The translations under genes and the position numbers were made by a program. A stretch of DNA of 64,000 bases. Origin: Vibrio natriegens NBRC 15636 = ATCC 14048 = DSM 759. Lineage in GTDB: Bacteria; Pseudomonadota; Gammaproteobacteria; Enterobacterales; Vibrionaceae. Each line of letters begins with the position of its first letter. The stretch's first letter is position 1. A model generated the notes under the pieces. The model searched no databases. It was not told the DNA's origin and saw only the letters and a program-made list of their open reading frames with translations. Below are positions 55,012-63,975 of this stretch, one piece after another. The stretch covers positions 558,001 through 622,000 of the forward strand of contig NZ_CP141823.1 of assembly GCF_035621455.1 (NCBI RefSeq), in the 5' to 3' direction.

Positions 55012-55499
55012 GTACAGTAAACCTTGCCTTGAGCTTAAGTGATGAACAGCTGGAAAGAATTTGCACCAGCCAACGTTGGCAGCAAGAAATGAAAATCCGC
55101 ATGCCGTTTGACTCAATAGATTCTTTACTTCGTAGCGCAGAGATTGCCTTTACCAAGTTAAAAGAAAACGACTGGCTGGAAGCATTTGCAGGTCACCCGA
55201 TGATTGGTGATCTCAATAGCCTGAAAAAGAAGTACTCACAAGGCAAAGACCTCAGCGAAAAAGAGCAAAAGAACGTTAAACAGGCTTCTACCGATGTGTT
55301 GCAAGAACTGCTTACGCTCAATCGAAAATACCACGACAAATTTGGATTCATTTTTATCGTGTGTGCCACCAACAAGACTGCAGAAGAGATGCTCAGCCTA
55401 CTCAAAGGCAGAATCAATCGTTCGAGGGATGAAGAGCTACATCAAGCAGCACTAGAACAACAAAAAATCAGCAAAATCAGAATGGAAGCCTTGTTATGA
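55008..55499 (+). CDS. uraD: OHCU decarboxylase UraD
   Basis: 163 residues, all-helical OHCU decarboxylase family. 'FAGHPMIGD' carries the catalytic His, and 'FIFIVCATNKTAEEML' with the final 'RSRDEELHQAALEQQKI' complete the pattern. Decarboxylates 2-oxo-4-hydroxy-4-carboxy-5-ureidoimidazoline to S-allantoin. Start overlaps the xdhC stop (ATGA). Overlaps uraH in the same manner. Confidence 0.93.
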   Translation: MSTVNLALSLSDEQLERICTSQRWQQEMKIRMPFDSIDSLLRSAEIAFTKLKENDWLEAFAGHPMIGDLNSLKKKYSQGKDLSEKEQKNVKQASTDVLQELLTLNRKYHDKFGFIFIVCATNKTAEEMLSLLKGRINRSRDEELHQAALEQQKISKIRMEALL

Positions 55500-55819
55500 A
55501 ACAACTCAGTTGCCACGTGTTAGATACCGCAAACGGAAAGCCCGCAGCTGGTATTCAAGTTCAGTTATTTAGCCTCAACGACCAAATGTGTCTCGCGGAG
55601 GCCACCACCGATCAAGATGGTCGCGCCAAGTTCCCAGAGCTAATCTTGGAAAAACAGGGTTATACGCTACGCTTTCTTGTCGCACCTTATTGTGATGCGC
55701 AGTTTGGTAGCGCTTTCTTTCCTCTTATAGACGTAAATTTCAACGTCTATGACGAGGGTAACTACCACATTCCTCTTCTCCTATCCCCATTCTCTTATTC
55801 GAGCTACCGAGGAAGTTAG
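55496..55819 (+). CDS. uraH: 5-hydroxyisourate hydrolase UraH
   Basis: 107 residues, transthyretin-like fold. N-terminal His motif ('CHVLDTANGKPA'), and the C-terminal YRGS tetrapeptide that defines HIU hydrolases rather than true transthyretins. Hydrolyses 5-hydroxyisourate. ATGA overlap with uraD shows coupled translation. Confidence 0.95.
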   Translation: MKQLSCHVLDTANGKPAAGIQVQLFSLNDQMCLAEATTDQDGRAKFPELILEKQGYTLRFLVAPYCDAQFGSAFFPLIDVNFNVYDEGNYHIPLLLSPFSYSSYRGS

Positions 55820-55945
55820 AGGGCAACGCCCCAAAGAGAAGAGATGATTGTTCTTCAGTGAGGCAGTTGGGCAAATCCCCCTCTCAAAGAACAATCTTTA
55901 ACGAACGCATGTTCAAGGAATCAAAATTTAAAAAGGAATATTACG
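55820..55945 (+). promoter_or_regulatory. uraH-puuD gap with a long hairpin
   Basis: GATTGTTCTT (55846-55855) pairs perfectly with AAGAACAATC (55887-55896), with TGAGG/CCTCTCA pairing inside, then TTT. It could be an attenuator or a processing/stability element separating puuD from the upstream genes. A small GGGC/GCCC hairpin follows the uraH stop. Confidence 0.55.
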
Positions 55946-57175
55946 ATGTGGCCGCAACTGTATGAATGGCTAGCGCTGTTTATCAAATGGTTTCATGTGA
56001 TCTGTGGCGTCGCATGGATTGGAGCAAGCTTTTACTTCACATGGCTGGATAATAACTTAGAGACACCGCCAAAATGGAAAAAAGATAAAGGCATCAAAGG
56101 CGACCTATGGGCAGTACATGGTGGTGGATTTTACGAAGTCGCCAAGTATCAGGTAGGTCCGGAAAAAATCCCGGAAAAACTGCACTGGTTTAAATGGGAA
56201 GCCTACGCCACCTGGTTAACTGGCTCTGCGTTGATGATTTGGATGTACTACTTCAACGCCCAAGCGTATCTGATTGACCCTCGTGTCATGGAGCTAACTT
56301 CTCTGCAAGCAGTCGGGGTTGGCGTTGGTGGCATTCTACTGGGCGTGGTGGTTTATGAAGCATTAATGCGTTCACCTTTGAGCCGTAACACTGCGCTGTT
56401 CAGTACGGCACTACTCGCGTTTGGTGCGCTGTTTTTCTACGGCTTTACCCAACTGTTCAGCGGAAGAGGTGCGTTTATTCATATGGGTGCGCTCATTGGC
56501 TCGATTATGGTCAATAACGTCTTCCACAAAATCATTCCTGGCCAACGTAAAATGGTGGCGCAAGTTACCGCAGGGGAAACCGTGGACCCCGCTCCAGGCT
56601 TAGAAGGAAAGCGCCGCTCTATTCACAACAACTACTTCACTCTGCCAGTAATCTTCTTGATGATCAGCAATCACTATCCAATGATCTATCAACATCCACT
56701 CAACTGGCTGATTGGCTTTTTCGTTATGGTCATCAGCGCGTATATTCGCCATTACTTTAACCTCAAACATATCGGGCAAAATAGACCAAGCGTTCTGTTA
56801 AGCGGAGCCTGTGCCATGATGGTTCTGGCAGTGTTAGTGAGCTGGCAGTCGACTTCTCGCAACGCGACACAACCTACCGTCGCCAATGCAGACAGCCCAC
56901 ATGCAGCAGTAGCGACTGAGGTATCATTGACTGAAGAACAGAAGATCGCAAAACAGATCATCAGTGAGCGCTGTAGCCAGTGTCATAGCTCTACACCAAC
57001 GGATGATGTATTCAAGGTCGCGCCAAGCGGTGCCGTTTTTGATAGCTGGCAAGATATCGAACGCTGGAAAGCAAGAATTCTGGTTCGCTCGGTTGAAAGT
57101 GCTGATATGCCATTTTTGAATAAAACCAAGATGACTGACGAAGAGCGACAACGCCTGAAAGAAGTGTTGAATTAA
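55946..57175 (+). CDS. puuD: Urate hydroxylase PuuD (membrane urate oxidase with cytochrome c domain)
   Basis: 409 residues. N-terminal membrane domain (about 1-300) with several TM helices and His residues typical of PuuD ('WFHVICGVAWIGASFYFTWL', 'HNNYFTLPVIFLMISNHYP'), then a C-terminal cytochrome c with CSQCHS heme motif near residue 345. Oxidises urate to 5-hydroxyisourate and passes electrons to the respiratory chain, replacing soluble uricase. SD AAAGGAATAT. Confidence 0.92.
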   Translation: MWPQLYEWLALFIKWFHVICGVAWIGASFYFTWLDNNLETPPKWKKDKGIKGDLWAVHGGGFYEVAKYQVGPEKIPEKLHWFKWEAYATWLTGSALMIWMYYFNAQAYLIDPRVMELTSLQAVGVGVGGILLGVVVYEALMRSPLSRNTALFSTALLAFGALFFYGFTQLFSGRGAFIHMGALIGSIMVNNVFHKIIPGQRKMVAQVTAGETVDPAPGLEGKRRSIHNNYFTLPVIFLMISNHYPMIYQHPLNWLIGFFVMVISAYIRHYFNLKHIGQNRPSVLLSGACAMMVLAVLVSWQSTSRNATQPTVANADSPHAAVATEVSLTEEQKIAKQIISERCSQCHSSTPTDDVFKVAPSGAVFDSWQDIERWKARILVRSVESADMPFLNKTKMTDEERQRLKEVLN

Positions 57176-57471
57176 CCTCTCTGCTCACTCGCTATTGAAG
57201 CCACCTGAAATCCAGGTGGTTTTTTTTATGGTAAATTTTTTAAGGTAATTTCAATCGATTAAGTGTGTGTAAAACAAAAAAGTGACGGGTTGTACATGCA
57301 CTAAATTGAGCATTATTGCACCAATACGAAACAATATTCTCGGTCAACTTAACAAGGTTTTCTCCTAACCCACTGGAATAACTTGACTAACCAGTCAGGA
57401 AGTTTGTGGCACAAAGATTGCTCAGATGTATTCATAAAATAGTACACAATAATGAATACAAGGAAGTCAGT
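57176..57471. promoter_or_regulatory. Intergenic region with RutR-like operator (57383-57398)
   Basis: TTGACTAACCAGTCAG, an inverted repeat related to the site before xdhA (TTGAC-YA...RGTCA). It lies 74 bp before the permease start and suggests separate control of the permease by the same regulator. A hairpin with CCACCTG/CAGGTGG arms (57200-57220) just after puuD, followed by TTTTTTT, is a good terminator. Confidence 0.65.
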
Positions 57472-58875
57472 ATGTCTCAACAGGAAACCCACGACCTCAT
57501 ATATGGGTTAGAAGACAAGCCCAAAGCCGGCGCAGCACTTTACGCAGGGCTACAACATGTACTTGCGAGTTTTGTCGGTATCATTACTCCAACTCTCATC
57601 ATCGGCGGCGTGCTTGGACTCGGCGAGCACGTTCCTTATCTCATCAGTATGGCGTTAATCGTGTCAGGGATTGGCACCTTTATACAGGCGCGCCGTATCG
57701 GCCCAATTGGCGCGGGGTTAGTCTGCGTTCAGGGCACCAGTTTCGCGTTTCTGAGTTCTGTCTTGGCGGCAGGCTTCATCGTTAAATCACAAGGTGGTGG
57801 CCCAGAAGATATTCTGGCAATGATCTTCGGGGTGTGTTTTGTCGGTGCCTTCGTCGAAATCATCCTTTCTCAGTTTATCAGCAAACTTAAACGTATTATC
57901 ACACCTGTCGTGGCGGGTATCGTGGTAACAACGATAGGTATATCTTTGATTAAAGTCGGAATGACCGACCTTGCGGGCGGGTTCAACGCGCCTGATTTTG
58001 GTTCGTGGAACAACCTTGTTTTGGGGACAGTGGTTTTAACCACCATCATCGTCTTAAATCGCTCTAAAAACCTAATGGTAAGATTGTCGTCCATCTTGAT
58101 CGGTATGGTTATTGGCTATGTTCTGGCAGCCTTTATGGGCATGGTCAACTTAGAAGGGGCGTTTAATCAGCCTTTAGTCAGCGTCCCTGTTCCATTCAAA
58201 TTCGGGTTTGATTTTGATTGGTTTGCATTTGTCCCAATCGCTGTTATTTACGCCATCACTGCCATCGAGTCAGCAGGCGATATTACGGCGAACTGCATTA
58301 TCACCAAGCAACCAGTATCTGGCCCACAATACCTTAAACGAATTAAAGCTGGGATACTTGGCGATGGCGTAAACTCGCTGATTGCTGCGGTATTTAATAC
58401 GTTCCCGAACACCACCTTCAGCCAGAACAACAGTGTTATTCATCTGACTGGGATTGCAAGCCGCTATGTGGGCTACTTTATCGCACTTATTTTGGTGGCT
58501 CTCGGATTGTTTCCTCTCATCGGTGCCATTCTGACTACCATCCCTAAACCGGTTATCGGCGGCGCAACTTTAGTCATGTTTGGTACCGTTGCAGCAGCAG
58601 GTATTAAGATCATTGCGAATGAAGAGTTAGATCGCCGAAACCTAATGATACTCGCCGTTTCATTTGGTATTGGTTTTGGCGTAATGCTTGTTCCTGAAAT
58701 TCTGGAAGGTATGCCAAAAATCATGCAGAGCGTTTTCGGCTCTCCAGTAACTACCAGCGGTATTGCAGCGATTGTAATGACGTTAGTGTTACCCGAAGCA
58801 TCAAACGAAGGTGCGCAGGAGGCAAACCCAAAAAAATCGCAAAAAACGCTTTCTAAACCAGCATTGGAAAAGTAA
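57472..58875 (+). CDS. NCS2 family purine (urate/xanthine) permease
   Basis: 467 residues with about 14 membrane segments. The NCS2 signature is present as 'FPNTTFSQNNSVIHLTG', and the TM1 Gln-His motif 'GLQHVLASF'. The NTTF-QNN-V.LTG form matches the PucJ/UacT/XanQ urate-xanthine branch rather than the uracil branch. Imports purines by H+ symport. Start ATG 57472 with AAGGAAG; a longer frame is rejected. Last gene of the purine cluster. Confidence 0.9.
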   Translation: MSQQETHDLIYGLEDKPKAGAALYAGLQHVLASFVGIITPTLIIGGVLGLGEHVPYLISMALIVSGIGTFIQARRIGPIGAGLVCVQGTSFAFLSSVLAAGFIVKSQGGGPEDILAMIFGVCFVGAFVEIILSQFISKLKRIITPVVAGIVVTTIGISLIKVGMTDLAGGFNAPDFGSWNNLVLGTVVLTTIIVLNRSKNLMVRLSSILIGMVIGYVLAAFMGMVNLEGAFNQPLVSVPVPFKFGFDFDWFAFVPIAVIYAITAIESAGDITANCIITKQPVSGPQYLKRIKAGILGDGVNSLIAAVFNTFPNTTFSQNNSVIHLTGIASRYVGYFIALILVALGLFPLIGAILTTIPKPVIGGATLVMFGTVAAAGIKIIANEELDRRNLMILAVSFGIGFGVMLVPEILEGMPKIMQSVFGSPVTTSGIAAIVMTLVLPEASNEGAQEANPKKSQKTLSKPALEK

Positions 58876-58909
58876 CAAGGCTCAAGCCAACCAAAGACTA
58901 AACCACAAC

Positions 58910-58944
58910 GGCCACTCCGATGATAACTCACGGGGTGGCCTTTT
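58910..58944 (+). terminator. Terminator of the permease gene
   Basis: GGCCACTCC (58910-58918) pairs with GGGGTGGCC (58932-58940), followed by TTTTA. Confidence 0.8.
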
Positions 58945-58957
58945 ATGATCTTACTGA

Positions 58958-58981
58958 GCTATTTGGCTATTTGGCTATTTG
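58958..58981. repeat. Three tandem 8-bp repeats
   Basis: GCTATTTG repeated three times without change. Possibly slippage-prone; no function evident. Confidence 0.7.
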
Positions 58982-58993
58982 AAACATAATCCA

Positions 58994-59416
58994 TTACAAC
59001 ATTTCCGCATCAAAACGCGCCGTGCGAGCTTGAGCGATTGTACAATTGGTTTCTGCCATTAACTCAGCCAGAGTGACGTTAGGGTTCTCCACCACTAAAC
59101 GAATCAACTTGGCTTCCAACGGCTCTAATTTATCCTGATGAGCCTCGAGTCCGACTTCCATCTTGTTGATCACAAAACACAGCGCCTCTGACTCTTCTGC
59201 TTTGAGATGATCAAGAAAGGTTTTCAAATCCAATGCCTCACCAGAAACCTGCCAGTTTCTGGAACGTCGGACACGCTTCAACTCACACCCCTTCTCCATC
59301 GCAATCATTTTGGCCCGCTTAGCGTGCTCGCCACCAATACGGTGAATCAGCGAAGGCAATGGGATGGTGAGCTTGTTTGAATGCATAGAAGGCGTCATAT
59401 CATCAGAAATAGACAC
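58994..59416 (-). CDS. Ribosome recycling factor family-like protein (RRF_GI-type), function unknown
   Basis: Up to 140 residues. 'IPLPSLIHRIGGEHAKRAKM' and 'CELKRVRRSRNWQVSG' match small Vibrio proteins labelled 'ribosome recycling factor family', a name of doubtful meaning since no RRF fold is obvious. The C-terminal 30 residues look like an HTH-type helical segment ('VTLAELMAETNCTIAQARTA'). Start uncertain: ATG at 59416 or at 59383 (MHSNKL); neither has a strong SD. Confidence 0.65.
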   Translation of the reverse strand: MSISDDMTPSMHSNKLTIPLPSLIHRIGGEHAKRAKMIAMEKGCELKRVRRSRNWQVSGEALDLKTFLDHLKAEESEALCFVINKMEVGLEAHQDKLEPLEAKLIRLVVENPNVTLAELMAETNCTIAQARTARFDAEML

Positions 59417-59497
59417 ACATTTTAAACTTAGCTTGCTGATTTTTCATCTTTTCGCCACACAGAGAATGAAATGTCGTTAACGCATTGAGTTAATAAA

Positions 59498-59528
59498 AAG
59501 GCCTACCTTGCTAAACAAAGTAGGCCTT
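59498..59528 (-). terminator. Terminator of the aminotransferase / binding-protein operon
   Basis: AAGGCCTAC (59498-59506) pairs with GTAGGCCTT (59520-59528); the A-run upstream gives the leftward U-tract. Confidence 0.8.
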
Positions 59529-59558
59529 GTTGATTTGATGGAATGAATCTATCAGTAA

Positions 59559-60332
59559 TTAAAGCTCTTCGCCGTAGATGTCGAAGGAGAAGTATTTCGC
59601 AGCAATCTTGTCGTAAGTACCATTTGCACGAATGGTTTTGATCGCTTGGTTAAACTTCTCAGCCAATTCTTTATCATTCTTACGCAGTGCTAGTGCCGTA
59701 CCTTCACCAATGTAGGCTTTATCCGTTACAGCTTCGCCAACAAACTCATGACCTTTGCCAATGTCTTTGTCTAAAAACGCCAGCGCAAGTTGGTCTGAGT
59801 TACCAAAAGTCGCATCCAAACGGCCATTTGCCATATCCAGATACACTTCGTCCTGACCTGAATAACGTTTGATGGTCGCAACCGAGCCAAATTTATCCGT
59901 CACGTACATATCGTGAATCGTACCGCTTTGAACGCCAATTACTTTATCTTTTAAACCAGCTTCACTGATCTCAATGTTGTTGTCTGCTTTAGCAACAAAG
60001 CGAGCTGGCGTTTGGTAATACTTGTCGGTAAACAGTACGCGTTTTTTACGATCGTCAGTAATACGCATTGAAGCCATGATCACGTCTGATTTTCGCGCAA
60101 GCAGGCTCGGGATCAGAGAATCCCATCCTTGTGACACCCAAGTACACTCAAGCTTCGCTTCTGCACACAAGGCGTCTGCGATTTCGATATCAAAACCAAC
60201 CGGCGTACCACTAGCATCCTTGTAATTGAATGGTGGGTACGTAAAGTCAGAAGCCAGACGAACTTCCTTTGCCATCAAAGGAGTCGATAGTAGTGCGGCG
60301 GTGCAAGCTAACGCGCTCAGAATTTTTTTCAT
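59559..60332 (-). CDS. Periplasmic amino-acid-binding protein of an ABC transporter (HisJ/ArtJ-like)
   Basis: 257 residues. Signal peptide 1-21 (LMA cleavage), then the type-F SBP fold: 'VRLASDFTYPPFNYKD', 'GFDIEIADALCAEAKLEC', 'MRITDDRKKRVLFTD', 'VIGVQSGTIHD'. The ligand is probably a basic or related amino acid (arginine/histidine/ornithine type). No ABC permease or ATPase gene is in the window. 14 bp after the HisC-like gene, so co-transcribed with it. SD AAGGAC. Confidence 0.9.
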   Translation of the reverse strand: MKKILSALACTAALLSTPLMAKEVRLASDFTYPPFNYKDASGTPVGFDIEIADALCAEAKLECTWVSQGWDSLIPSLLARKSDVIMASMRITDDRKKRVLFTDKYYQTPARFVAKADNNIEISEAGLKDKVIGVQSGTIHDMYVTDKFGSVATIKRYSGQDEVYLDMANGRLDATFGNSDQLALAFLDKDIGKGHEFVGEAVTDKAYIGEGTALALRKNDKELAEKFNQAIKTIRANGTYDKIAAKYFSFDIYGEEL

Positions 60333-60346
60333 GTGTAATGTCCTTA

Positions 60347-61435
60347 TTATATTTCGATTGATGGTGTCACTAGATTGGTGTAGTTACAAATAGTTTCCGC
60401 CACTTCCTGCATGCTCTTTTCCGAACCGATCGTGATTCGAACACAGTTTTGCAGACTAGGCTCATGAGTCTGGTTACGCGTTACGATGCCTTGCTCTCGT
60501 AAGTATTCAAAAAGATTCATATCCGGCTTAGTGCGAATCAATACAAAGTTAGTCGCCGACGGGTAAATTGTTTCAATCCAGTCAAGACCTTCAATACGTG
60601 CAATAAAACGTTGACGAGATTCAATCAGGGTATGGGTATGAGCCGCTACTTTCTCTAGCCCTTCAGCACTTAACGCTTGGAGAACGATTTCTGCTGAGCT
60701 GTCTGGCATCGGGTACGGGGGAATCAGCTTGTAGACAAAATCCATAACCGACTGCTGAGCGATAATAAACCCGCATCTTACCGCGGCCAAACCGAAAGCT
60801 TTAGACAAAGTGCGAATCACAACCAGGTTTGGATAACGGTCAATTAGCTCAACGACACTTTGGTCAAGTTCAAATTCGATATAAGCCTCATCAACAACCA
60901 CAATGGCGCTTTGCTGTGTCTGCTCTAACACGTCAACAATCTTTTGGGAGCTCAACAACTGACCCGTAGGGTTGTTTGGGGAGCATAAGAATACCAGATT
61001 CGCCTTCTCTGCTGCTTGAACCACACTCTCAACGTCGAGATCAAAGTTCGGCAAAAGCAGTGGAGAGTCGATAACATCAATCGCCAATGATTCAGCACAA
61101 AACTCGTACATCGCATAAGTCGGACTGCATATCGCGATGCTGTCTTTACCTGGCTGACAGAAGGTACGAATGAGCAAATCAATTGCTTCGTCCGCACCAC
61201 GTACTGCCAGTGTTGGCTGTGACGTTGAGCAGTAAGCCTGGTATGCAGATGCAATATCATGAGGCAAAAAATCCGGATAGCGATGCAGTGGAGACTGGTG
61301 CTCTTTGTACAGCAGCGGCTCTTCCAACTCGTTCGCATTAAGCCACAATCTCCCAGCACCGCCAATGCGTCTTGCAGACTGATATGGTATTAACTTTTTT
61401 ATGCTCTCAGGAGCTAACTTCTCAGCTAATGACAT
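60347..61435 (-). CDS. HisC-like class I/II aminotransferase
   Basis: 362 residues, PLP fold I: 'CSPNNPTGQLL', 'VVDEAYIEF', PLP Lys in 'RTLSKAFGLAAVRCG' and 'ATNFVLIRT'. These are the marks of histidinol-phosphate aminotransferases. The gene is not in a his operon; co-transcription with an amino-acid-binding protein suggests it acts on an imported amino acid (HisC-type enzymes also take aromatic ones). Start ATG 61435 (MSLAEK) preferred over GTG 61447. Confidence 0.87.
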   Translation of the reverse strand: MSLAEKLAPESIKKLIPYQSARRIGGAGRLWLNANELEEPLLYKEHQSPLHRYPDFLPHDIASAYQAYCSTSQPTLAVRGADEAIDLLIRTFCQPGKDSIAICSPTYAMYEFCAESLAIDVIDSPLLLPNFDLDVESVVQAAEKANLVFLCSPNNPTGQLLSSQKIVDVLEQTQQSAIVVVDEAYIEFELDQSVVELIDRYPNLVVIRTLSKAFGLAAVRCGFIIAQQSVMDFVYKLIPPYPMPDSSAEIVLQALSAEGLEKVAAHTHTLIESRQRFIARIEGLDWIETIYPSATNFVLIRTKPDMNLFEYLREQGIVTRNQTHEPSLQNCVRITIGSEKSMQEVAETICNYTNLVTPSIEI

Positions 61436-61587
61436 TATATTTATCACCCCAATGTGAATACTTAATCAATATTTGGCATTCAATCTGTATTTAATTTCTT
61501 TATTGGTAATAAATTAGTCAAGAATCGCTTTCGGTTAAATCGAATTAAAGGCATACTAGCCATGCAAAAAAATCATGGATAGATGAC

Positions 61588-62502
61588 ATGCAAACTAGAC
61601 TCCCTTCGACAAAAAACCTGCAAGCGTTTTTAGCCACAGCGCAACATCTGAATTTCACTCACGCTGCAGAAGCGCTTAACATGACTCAAGGCGCGATCAG
61701 CCGCCAAATCCAGTCAATCGAGAGTCTGATGGGTGTTGCATTGTTTTATCGTCAGGCACGAGGACTGGCCCTGACTCCAGAAGGCGCAAAGTTTATCCCT
61801 CTCGCAGAAGAAATCATTCATCGCTTACAAATGTCGATTCGTGAAGTGGTGGATAGTGCAAACCGAATCAAGTTGAACGCACCAAGCTGTATTACCACAT
61901 GGCTTTTAGGTCACATCGCCAATTTTCAGCAAGCTTATCCTGATGTGAATGTCGAACTGACCTCAACCACAAAGCATCAGGCGATACCCAACTTCGATAG
62001 TTTTGACTTAGTCATCTCGTACGGAAAACCCATCCGCAATAAGACCATTGAACAAGTACTATTGTTCGACGAGCTTCTGGCTCCAGTATGTGCGCCACAG
62101 TTGTGGGAAAAGATGGCATTGTCTGTTTCAGAAGAAACAATAGATGAGCTAAACCTGCTCAAACGTTGTACTTGGCTTCATGCGAATACGGAGCAGTCAG
62201 ACTGGTCGATGTGGCTGGCGTCGCGAGGATATCGCAATGTTCAGGGCAAAGGTAACCAGACTTTTGCCACACTTGATCAGGCGGTAAATGCAGCCCAACA
62301 AGGCTTTGGCATGGCGATTGGTGACATTACTCTGGCAGAGCAAGACTTAAAATCAAAGCGCTTAATACAGCCGTTCGACAGCTATGTCGCTTCTGGAAAT
62401 GGTTATCACCTGCTCAATCCAAAACACGAACGCAATTCGATGGTAGGCAAACTGGTCAGTTGGTTGGCGGAGCAAAGCGAAAGTAATCGTGACCAAAACT
62501 AG
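61588..62502 (+). CDS. LysR family transcriptional regulator (GcvA-like)
   Basis: 304 residues. HTH 'NFTHAAEALNMTQGAISRQI' and 'LMGVALFYRQARGLALTPEG'. Divergent from the aminotransferase/binding-protein operon, so it probably controls it. SD weak (GATAGATGAC). Confidence 0.88.
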   Translation: MQTRLPSTKNLQAFLATAQHLNFTHAAEALNMTQGAISRQIQSIESLMGVALFYRQARGLALTPEGAKFIPLAEEIIHRLQMSIREVVDSANRIKLNAPSCITTWLLGHIANFQQAYPDVNVELTSTTKHQAIPNFDSFDLVISYGKPIRNKTIEQVLLFDELLAPVCAPQLWEKMALSVSEETIDELNLLKRCTWLHANTEQSDWSMWLASRGYRNVQGKGNQTFATLDQAVNAAQQGFGMAIGDITLAEQDLKSKRLIQPFDSYVASGNGYHLLNPKHERNSMVGKLVSWLAEQSESNRDQN

Positions 62503-62647
62503 CTAGTGTCAAATTAAGACAGCCATTTTGTAGGGGAGTTTGGTTGGTAATAAACATGAATATATAAGGGATGTGATAATGATGCGGAAGCCGGTGATAC
62601 TTACGCACCACAATCACCATAAGAACTCGATTTAGTTCTTTATAATA

Positions 62648-62851
62648 TTACTGATTCTGTTTAAAGAAACGTTCAGCACTGGCAAAAAGAGATTCGCAGA
62701 GGTTTTTCTGCTTGTTGTACTCATCAGAACCTGCGTCCATTGATTCTAGGACTTCTTGGGCACTATGGTATTCTTTAACCATTTGCTCAAACTTCGCTTC
62801 ATAGCCGCTTTTCTTATATTTTCTTGGCGATTTATCTTGTCTTTTTCGCAT
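62648..62851 (-). CDS. Small basic hypothetical protein (67 aa)
   Basis: 67 residues, starting MRKRQDKSPRKYKKSGYE: a Lys/Arg-rich head, then a helical segment of acidic and basic residues. SD AGGAAC before the ATG. No family recognised. The acidic/basic make-up resembles the tiny ORFs downstream of the first csp gene. Confidence 0.6.
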   Translation of the reverse strand: MRKRQDKSPRKYKKSGYEAKFEQMVKEYHSAQEVLESMDAGSDEYNKQKNLCESLFASAERFFKQNQ

Positions 62852-63581
62852 TCTTGTTCCTGTTTGAACATATTTATCAAAAGTATATTAAACATGCAGT
62901 CTATATTTTATATATCCGCTTGCATTGGCTTAAATAAACCTGGTTCAACATACTACTTTAGTACTCATTAACGATGAGAAATAAGCATTTCAAGCAATGA
63001 AAAGTTATCTAAACGATCATAACATTTGGGGCTGAAAGACCTTTCAGGTCATGTTCATTTCTGAATGCTAGTTTGTGATCTTCTGATAGATACTTAAACA
63101 TTCTGACGCTATTTTTTAACCCTCGTTAATAGTTGAAAGCAAAACTGAGACTATTTAATGGAAGATAAAGAATAAGTTGCTATGGGAGTTGTATAACGAT
63201 ATGACTCGAAAGAAAACTGAGAAGAGACTCGAACTATATGTTTCATCAATAGCTCACGTTTCGGAGCTGTACTCACTATACACTCATTACAATAAATAGA
63301 TAGATATTTTCCATTTTCCTCAGTAGAACAGAGGCTGTCTCTACGCCTCTTATGGTTTTGCAAGAAGGAAGTAACACTGAAATATCATTAAAAATCATAT
63401 ATTTATAAAACAAATTACGCACCTAATTTAAAATCACAGCCTATGACTACTTTACTGGTGCTCCTGCAATGAAGCCTGCACAAACTATAGCTTGACCACT
63501 GTATTGCATTTTCTATTGCAAAAAACGAAAGCTTGAAGAACAAGGAAAAATTAAAAAGCTAGCCTTTATCAATTTTATCGG
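62852..63581. other. Long intergenic stretch
   Basis: About 730 bp without a supported gene. A 70-codon minus-strand frame (63151-63363) has a TTG start, no SD and unusual composition, and is rejected. Sequence is AT-rich; no repeat or operator seen. Confidence 0.35.
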
Positions 63582-63762
63582 TATACTGCACGTCAGCTCT
63601 TAAGAAAAGAGCTATTTAATTATTTTAAGATCAAATTTCTCTCAGTTCCTCATCGATTTCCTCGTTTACGTTCCTGCGACAAAGTATTTATCTCTAAATC
63701 ATCTAATAGCACTTATTAGCTAATAAACTTAATATTAAAACTATACAAATATAGAGGTATCT
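63582..63762 (+). promoter_or_regulatory. Promoter and leader of the second cold-shock gene
   Basis: -10 TATACT (63582-63587), then at the expected transcript start AGCTCTT (63595-63601) pairs perfectly with AAGAGCT (63607-63613). About 150 untranslated bases follow before SD GAGGTATCT. The hairpin sits at the same offset from the -10 as in the first csp leader. Confidence 0.6.
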
Positions 63763-63975
63763 ATGTCTAATCAATCAACTGGTTCAGTAAAGTGGTTCAA
63801 CGAAACTAAAGGCTTTGGTTTTATTTCTCCTGAAAATGGTGGTGAAGACTTGTTTGTTCATTTTCAATCAATTGTCTCAACTGGTTTCAAAACACTATCT
63901 GAAGGCCAAAAAGTCTCGTATGTTGTCGAGCAAGGCAAAAAAGGCCTACAAGCTGGCGAAGTTACTGTAATGTAA
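63763..63975 (+). CDS. CspA family cold-shock protein (second paralogue)
   Basis: 70 residues, single cold-shock domain. RNP1 (KGFGFI) and RNP2 (LFVHF) are intact. Differs from the first paralogue mainly at the termini and the surface (e.g. 'SPENGGEDLF', 'SYVVEQGKKGLQAG'). Binds single-stranded RNA. Long leader implies cold-regulated expression. Intact; the window ends 25 bases after the stop. Confidence 0.95.
   Translation: MSNQSTGSVKWFNETKGFGFISPENGGEDLFVHFQSIVSTGFKTLSEGQKVSYVVEQGKKGLQAGEVTVM

Noticed and set aside
58958..58981. Tandem GCTATTTG repeats as a possible CRISPR or integron element
   Set aside because: Only three 8-bp units without spacers; simple slippage repeat.
63151..63363. 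70-codon minus-strand frame with a CNEC motif
   Set aside because: TTG start, no SD, and no known family; too weak to list as a gene.
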